64,000 nucleotides of DNA, from the NCBI GenBank assembly GCA_024752435.1, contig CP103021.1:1488001-1552000 (forward strand), given 5' to 3'. The notes under the pieces are model-generated. The model was not told the DNA's origin. It worked only from the letters and a program-made list of their open reading frames with translations, and made no database searches. The stretch is from Allantophomopsis cytisporea. Lineage: Eukaryota; Ascomycota; Leotiomycetes; Phacidiales; Phacidiaceae. Below are positions 58,188 through 64,000 of this stretch, one piece after another. How positions within the stretch are numbered: the stretch's first letter is position 1; each line of letters starts with the position of its first letter. The position numbers and the translations under genes are program-made.

Positions 58188-59819
58188 CTACTCTGGATCA
58201 TCATACACAATCTTGCCCTCCTTGGCAAGTCTTTCCTGCTCTTCAATCTGCTTCATCATCTCCTGACCTTCCTCTGTGGTCGCATCAATGATCTGTTCTT
58301 CCAAACTCAACATATCACCCTAGAATTTTGATTAATAAAGGTAGTACACTGGGTGTTGGGATTACACATACCTCACCGAGCTGCCCAACAATCTCTTCAG
58401 CCTCTTCAACACTCATCTTGCCAAGGACTTTATTGACCTCGTCAAGGCTTCCGCTCTCCAAAGCTCTCTGTAATCCAGGTGGGAAAGCCTCAAACAACTT
58501 TCTAGAGGCTTGCTCACTCTCGTCACCTCCTTCCTTCGGTGGTACCTTAATATTGATAGCAGTTCCAGGCTCCACAGCATGCAGCTGGATAGATTCGACC
58601 ATGCCACTCTCCTGCCCTTGGGCCTCTCTCTCCTTCAAGATTTCCTTTACTCTGAACTTGATACGACCATATGTGCTTTGAACATCATCGTAGAAGACCT
58701 TTTGTGCTTGGTGGCCTTGTGTGGTGATTCTCTTGAAGAAAAGTCCTACACCGTCGCGGCCAAGCGACCTACAGTACTGCAGAAGAAGTGCCTGGTGGAC
58801 ACATTGGCGAGCAAAATCTTCATTTCCGTTCATCTGTTCATTGAATGCAAGAACCAGTAATCCATCGGTCTCCTTCTCGGCGATAACGTTGGGGTTCTGG
58901 GAGATGAAACGCATACTCGACTGAAAATCACCGATCTTGATATTTCCGAACTGTCGTGCCATTGGGGAGACGTCAACATCTGCTTCATCATCCGAATCTT
59001 CGGGCTCGTCAACGTCGGCATCTGCTCCAGAGGACTGTGGGTCTCCAGATGTGTCTCGGCTTCCCAAAGCACCTGGGTTCAAGACCTCCACAGCCTGGAC
59101 CTTCTCTTTCTTAGTGGAATTCTTCGCTGGTGCTGGCTCTGGCGCCTTTTCTTTTGAAACTGCAGAAGTATTGAATCCAGTAGAGTAGCTTTCACTGGTA
59201 ATCTTCTTTCCCTCAAGGGCCTCCAACTCACTAAGCTTCTCGATTAGTTGTCTTTGCAAATCTTTGATCTTGGCCTCGTGCTCATTGACCTCCTCGATAT
59301 AGGCCGGGTATAGATCCTCTGGCTTTGACTCATCAACTTTGGTCTTGACCTGATCTACCAATGTTGCTAGCATTTTCGAATATCTTGGAAGCTCGCCAGA
59401 TTCCGAGTGTACACCTTCTGGACGTGGAGGAGGTTGATCGTTTTTAGCATCTGCTGCAGACTCCATGATTGCTTGGAACATGACCTCGTCTGGCGAGCGC
59501 TTCTCAGCCTCTGCGGTATGAGACTTGAGGACATTGAGTAGGTGATCGATGCGAGTAAGAAAGCCATCGTTGATAATTCGTTCATACTTCAGGGTTTCGA
59601 TTTGATGCTTACGCTGAGCACGTTCCTGATGGATCTGATTTTGTTTCGCTCTAATAAAGGATTTCTTGTCAACGTTGGGATGGACCTCAATGTCAGAATC
59701 ATCACTGAGCTCTAGAGCATCCTATGACAATATGTAAGTTAAGTGCATGAACAAAGTCGAGGTGTAAGGACAATGGGGCATAGTTTGATACTCACCCATT
59801 TACTGTAATCTACCGGCAT
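58188..59819 (-). CDS. cdc37: Cdc37 Hsp90 co-chaperone
   Basis: Exons 59796-59819, 58372-59721 and 58188-58319 give 501 residues. The start, MPVDYSKWDALELSDDSDIE, is the hallmark of Cdc37, including the serine of the DDSD casein-kinase-2 site whose phosphorylation activates it. A coiled coil follows (RAKQNQIHQERAQRKHQIE), then the central domain that binds Hsp90 (EDFARQCVHQALLLQYCRSL, FYDDVQSTYGRIKFRVKEIL) and the C-terminal helices. Cdc37 delivers client protein kinases to Hsp90. The first exon encodes exactly eight codons, and the last exon starts at GDMLSLEEQI. All phases agree. The gene is divergent from the ABC transporter gene across 350 bases. Confidence 0.95.
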
Positions 59820-60169
59820 TTTGAGAGATATATGACTGTTATTTCGTTTGTTCTCCCGTTTGTTGTAACTTTCTACAGTTCTTAAAGTCGTCGAATGTTC
59901 TACAACTGCCCCACGATTCTGCTGCGGGACATATTGATGCCTGATATTAGAAAGCTATAGACAAGGCATCATAAGCCTCGTCGCGCTAGATTTATCATGC
60001 AGCCGGAAGCGATGACGGAGCTAGAAGATGCTCTAAACACTGTTGACTCTATTACCAGTCCATATTCTTACTTAATTCAAATATGAGCACACGGCGCCAA
60101 ATCATTCCTTTCATGCGCCCCTGATCTTTTCCTGCTTCGACGGTACGAATCGGGAGGCCTCAAGCTACC
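59820..60169. promoter_or_regulatory. divergent promoter region, Cdc37 and ABC transporter genes
   Basis: 350 bases between the two start codons. No specific site identified. Confidence 0.45.
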
Positions 60170-62548
60170 ATGCGCTGCGTCGGGGTGCTTCGAGGGCAGA
60201 CCTTCGAGAATGCGATTTCCAGTTTCAGTCCAAAGGGATTCTCAAGATTACAATCTGTTGCAGCTTTGAGGATTCCAACTTCACCTAAAGGCAATGTAAC
60301 CATTCCAACAGCCCTGAGGGTGTACTCAACGAGACCCGCGTCAACACGCCTGTCGATACTATCTATTCATCACAATCACCAGTCGCCGTGGAAGTCAGCC
60401 GCACAGCAATTACGAGGCTTTACTAGTACAGTTCGCGTCTGTGAGGCTCCAAAGAATCAACAATCAAACGAAGACGAGAAAGCTCTTAAACGTACTGAGG
60501 AAGATGAGAAGTTCAACAACGAACAGGGTTTTGGGAGGAGTGAGAAAGCATCCCGCGCAGCCCAAGTTAATCTCAGTGCAAGATTAAATAAGGATGGCAA
60601 GAAACCGTCGAACGCCTCGGGATGGCAAGAGATAGTGCGCCTGATAAAAATCGCCAAACCAGAGGCAAAATGGCTTGGATTGGCTTTTATATTCCTTTTG
60701 ACCTCATCCGCTATTACTATGTCGTTGCCATTTTCGATCGGAAAAATTATCGACCTTGCTACAAAGGACCCCTCCGAAAAGGCCACCCTGTTCGGGCTCG
60801 AGATGAACCAATTCTATTTAGCTTTGGCTGCGGTTTTGAGTGTCGGCGCTGCTGCAAATTATGGACGTATTATCATTCTTCGAATCGTTGGAGAACGAAT
60901 TGTGTCACGACTCAGATCTCAGCTTTACCGAAAGACCTATGTTCAAAACGCCGAATTCTTCGATGCCAATCGCGTAGGAGATCTCCTTTCAAGGTTGAGC
61001 TCTGACACGGTCATTGTTGGTAAAAGTATCACTCAAAACCTTTCTGATGGTCTCCGTGCCATTGTAAGTGGTGCTGCTGGATTTGCAGCCATGGGCTGGG
61101 TTAGCTTGAAACTGACTGGTATTTTGTGTCTTATGTTTCCTCCTGTAGCTGTTGGTGCCTTCTTTTATGGACGCATAATCCGAAATTTGAGTCGAAAGAT
61201 TCAACTAAACTTAGGTACCTTAACAAAGATTGCAGAGGAAAGACTAGGTAATGTCAGAACTAGTCAGGCGTTTGCTGGAGAAATCCAGGAAGTTCACAGG
61301 TATAACAAGCAAGTGCGCAAGATCTTCGATCTGGGCAAGAAGGAGGCACTGATTAGCGCTACGTTCTTCAGCTCGTCTGGTTGGGCTGGAAATATGACTG
61401 TTCTTGCGCTTCTATACGTTGGAGGATCGATGGTTCGACAAGGTACTCTGAGCATTGGAGATATGTCGACCTTCTTGCTGTATACGGTTTATGCCGGATC
61501 TAGTTTATTTGGTGTCTCCAGTTTTTATTCTGAGCTTATGAAGGGAGTGGGAGCTGCAACTCGCCTCTTCGAGTTGCAGGATCGCAAACCTGATATCATA
61601 TCGACTGTCGGTATCCCTGTTAAGTCTGCCCAGGGGCCGATCACTTTTTCGAACGTCTCATTTGCATACCCAACTCGTCCAGCCGTCAACATCTTCGAAG
61701 GCCTAGATTTTGAGATTCCATCTGGATCCAATGTTGCGATCGTAGGCCCTAGTGGTGGTGGAAAGTCCACGATTGGATCGCTTCTTCTTCGATTCTATGC
61801 TCCAACCGAAGGTACCATCAAAATTAATGGTATTGACATTACCACTATGAATGCGAAATCACTGAGAAGAAGAATTGGTATGGTTGGGCAAGAACCCGTA
61901 CTATTCTCTGGTTCCATCGCCGAAAATATCGCATATGGCAGGCCAGAAGCCAGCCGAGCAGAAATCATTGCTGCAGCACGCAAGGCAAACTGTAACTTCA
62001 TCAGCGATTTCCCTGATGGACTCGATACTGGAGTTGGTGTACGTGGTGCTCAGCTCTCTGGTGGTCAGAAACAGCGCATTGCAATTGCACGTGCGTTGTT
62101 GAAGAACCCAGATATCCTCATTCTTGACGAAGCTACATCGGCTTTAGATGCAGAGTCTGAGACCTTAGTTAACTCTGCTCTTGGGGCATTACTTCGTGGT
62201 CACAACACTACTATTTCCATCGCCCATCGTCTCTCCACCATCAAGAGATCTGACCACATCATTGTGCTTGGAAACGACGGTAAAGTCGCCGAGACTGGAA
62301 AATATGAGACTTTGAGCGCGGACCCAGAGAGTGCGTTTACCAAATTGATGGAATGGCAGATGAGCGGCGGAGATGCTGCTGACAAGAGAATCACCGAGCC
62401 CAAAGGGTTTTTGAGTGAGAGAGAGGAGATTGAGGATGATCTTCTCAGCGATGCGGAAGAGGACATTGATGAGGAGACATTAAAGGCTCGCAAGGACGAT
62501 GCCACTGCTCCTGAGGTTGTCGCGGAGAAGACGGGCAAGCAGCCTTAA
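60170..62548 (+). CDS. mitochondrial ABC half-transporter, Mdl1-like
   Basis: A single exon of 792 codons. The N-terminal 140 residues are Arg/Ser-rich and fit a mitochondrial presequence plus linker. A six-helix membrane domain follows (WLGLAFIFLLTSSAITMSLP, YLALAAVLSVGAAANYGRII and later helices), then one nucleotide-binding domain: Walker A GPSGGGKST near residue 530, Q-loop VGQEPVLFSG, signature LSGGQKQRIAIARAL near 630, Walker B ILILDEATSALD near 650, and the switch histidine in SIAHRLSTIK. Order and length match the Mdl1/ABCB10-type inner-membrane half-transporters that act as dimers; yeast Mdl1 exports peptides from the matrix. The C-terminus is acidic. The exact subfamily (Mdl1 rather than Mdl2 or Atm1) is judged from recognition only. 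Confidence 0.9.
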   Translation: MRCVGVLRGQTFENAISSFSPKGFSRLQSVAALRIPTSPKGNVTIPTALRVYSTRPASTRLSILSIHHNHQSPWKSAAQQLRGFTSTVRVCEAPKNQQSNEDEKALKRTEEDEKFNNEQGFGRSEKASRAAQVNLSARLNKDGKKPSNASGWQEIVRLIKIAKPEAKWLGLAFIFLLTSSAITMSLPFSIGKIIDLATKDPSEKATLFGLEMNQFYLALAAVLSVGAAANYGRIIILRIVGERIVSRLRSQLYRKTYVQNAEFFDANRVGDLLSRLSSDTVIVGKSITQNLSDGLRAIVSGAAGFAAMGWVSLKLTGILCLMFPPVAVGAFFYGRIIRNLSRKIQLNLGTLTKIAEERLGNVRTSQAFAGEIQEVHRYNKQVRKIFDLGKKEALISATFFSSSGWAGNMTVLALLYVGGSMVRQGTLSIGDMSTFLLYTVYAGSSLFGVSSFYSELMKGVGAATRLFELQDRKPDIISTVGIPVKSAQGPITFSNVSFAYPTRPAVNIFEGLDFEIPSGSNVAIVGPSGGGKSTIGSLLLRFYAPTEGTIKINGIDITTMNAKSLRRRIGMVGQEPVLFSGSIAENIAYGRPEASRAEIIAAARKANCNFISDFPDGLDTGVGVRGAQLSGGQKQRIAIARALLKNPDILILDEATSALDAESETLVNSALGALLRGHNTTISIAHRLSTIKRSDHIIVLGNDGKVAETGKYETLSADPESAFTKLMEWQMSGGDAADKRITEPKGFLSEREEIEDDLLSDAEEDIDEETLKARKDDATAPEVVAEKTGKQP

Positions 62549-63416
62549 TTAAAAGACTTCTGAAGCCATGGATGTAGATTAAGAAGTGGTTGGTTGGGAA
62601 GAGAACACACAGCATATCTTGGCGTGTTTGATTTCTGCATTTACGATGCTAGACATTGTTTTGTAATATACTCCGCTCGACAGTAGCAACCCCTTGTACA
62701 AGTTTACAATTGAATCATTTCTCAATCTGAATTGGTCAGAATTCTGTCGTGAGCGACAAATTCCTCTCATTTAGCTACCTATCACTTGCGTCCAATATGT
62801 GAAAATTATAGGTTTATGTTGTGCAGGTGACTTGCATACATACGTAGGTGAACTGTTCATAATCATCCAAGTAAAATCCATAACCACTGCACACTGCATC
62901 TTAACCTCAACGCTTAGCCATATTTTCTTAAAGCACAAAGCAAGTAAATATTTAGCGGACAATTCGTCTAGACGTAAACCAATTAGACAATCAATTGGAA
63001 TTTGCGGGTATTCTGCATGACAATTGAGCTTTACGGGATCTTGCACGGCACTTTTCATGATCTGGGTATTATCCCAGAACTGCCGAAAGCCGAAAGCTCC
63101 CCTCCAAAATCTCACTCCTCAACCTCAAGCAATTCATACTTATGTAAAACGTGTGACCGAGTCTGATTCTAGCTCTCGAATGGACTTTAAAATCCTAGAT
63201 TTTCAGGTGAATCTCAGATCCACCTTACATACCGCGCATTTGCACTACTCGTACGGCAAAAATACTCGGTACCTCGAATATTATCGTTGGCGCTGACTAA
63301 GTGTTGTACTCTTCATTGATATACCCCGCAATCCTAGATTTCCCCACAAATGGAGTGGGAGATCGAAAACAAATCTATCAATCATCTTATCTACAGTGTC
63401 AATAATTCCATTTGAA
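62549..63416. other. intergenic, upstream of the monooxygenase gene
   Basis: Holds the ABC transporter 3' flank and the promoter of the next gene. No gene-like structure seen. Confidence 0.5.
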
Positions 63417-64000
63417 ATGCTGTCTCAAACTACCGACATCTTGATCTGCGGCGGTGGTTCTGCTGGCCTCTGCGCCGCAACCTGGCTCGCTCGATATGGC
63501 GTACGCTGCAAGGTCCTCGAATCACGTGCCGGACCGTTGCAGGTCGGGAAGGCTGACGGGGTTCAGTGTCGCACTGTTGAAATATTTGAGTCGTTTGGGA
63601 TGGTCGAGGAGCTTTTGCGGGAGGCATATTGGGTTGTTGAGACTGTTTTTTGGTCGGATTGTGGTGATGGGAGAATTGCGAGGTCGAAGAGAACGGCGGA
63701 TACAATGCCTGGCTTGAGTCATATGCCGCATGTCATTCTCAATCAAGCGAGAATCAACGGGTTGTTCTTGGATGCTATGAGGAAATTCAATGGTCAGGAA
63801 GTCGATTATGGGTACCAAGTAAAGGGAGTGGAAACTGATACTGGGGTGAGAGATGATAACCAGTATCCTGTTACAGTCCGTGCAGAAAGGGATGGGAAAG
63901 AGGAGGTTTTTAAGGCAAAATATGTTTTGGTAAGCTCAAAGACCCCATAATATATAGGTGCTGATAGTTTTAGGCTTGCGACGGTGCTCACAGTGTAGTG
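63417..64000 (+). CDS. FAD-dependent aromatic monooxygenase, N-terminal part (cut by window edge)
   Basis: Exon 1 (63417-63929) and the beginning of exon 2 (63974 onward, 44-base intron with GTAAGC donor and TTTTAG acceptor) join in frame; the gene runs off the window. The start, DILICGGGSAGLCAATWLAR, is the GxGxxG dinucleotide-binding fold. VLESRAGPLQVGKADGVQCR and VEIFESFGM continue as in the phenol 2-monooxygenase class of group A flavoprotein hydroxylases. The second FAD motif begins at the edge (ACDGAHSV). These enzymes hydroxylate aromatic compounds with NAD(P)H and oxygen; the substrate here is unknown. The ATG at 63417 is the first in the frame. Confidence 0.88.

Overview
The window looks like nuclear DNA of a filamentous ascomycete. 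Nearly every recognisable gene is split by short introns of about 44 to 100 bases with GTANGT-type donors, CTRAY-like branch points and CAG or TAG acceptors. The gene set is typically fungal: a CTD-binding Rtt103-like factor, SAGA Sgf73, Cdc37, a haspin kinase, dihydroxy-acid dehydratase, a GH3 beta-glucosidase, a HeLo-like/ankyrin protein and a DUF6590 protein. Protein style and spacing suggest Leotiomycetes (Botrytis/Sclerotinia-like), but that placement is inference. Gene models below were spliced by hand, and exon phases were checked to give one continuous frame.

Left part (1-20 kb): an unrecognised four-exon gene (1586-3441); a secreted GH3 beta-glucosidase on the minus strand (4347-7347); a gene-free stretch of about 7.2 kb with simple repeats; a small single-pass membrane protein (14524-15054); and a large broken minus-strand gene (15931-19204) whose frame is open over long distances apart from isolated stop codons. 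A second, weaker decayed segment follows at 19.4-19.9 kb.

Middle (21-46 kb): Sgf73 of SAGA, a DUF6590 protein, mitochondrial dihydroxy-acid dehydratase (ILV3), a possible eroded small secreted-protein locus near 28 kb, and a gene-poor stretch of about 5.3 kb rich in microsatellites that leads into a protein kinase gene. Then come a processive family-2 glycosyltransferase with a Trp/Phe-rich membrane region, and haspin.

Right part (46-64 kb) is gene-dense: a UPF0045/Ecm15-like protein with a possible mitochondrial presequence, a HeLo-like plus ankyrin protein lacking an NTPase, and a four-exon cysteine-rich protein with two identically spaced CxCx3Cx5C units (the most novel-looking intact gene here). 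These are followed by a mitochondrial PPR-like protein divergent from a COX7-like subunit, an Rtt103-like factor divergent from clathrin light chain, Cdc37 divergent from a mitochondrial ABC transporter, and the first part of an FAD monooxygenase cut by the window edge.

Most genes are housekeeping and do not form a biosynthetic cluster. Unusual content is concentrated in the decayed gene at 16-19 kb, the cysteine-rich gene at 50.6 kb, the HeLo-like/ankyrin gene, and the repeated aromatic region of the glycosyltransferase. All family assignments are from recognition of sequence motifs; no database search was possible.
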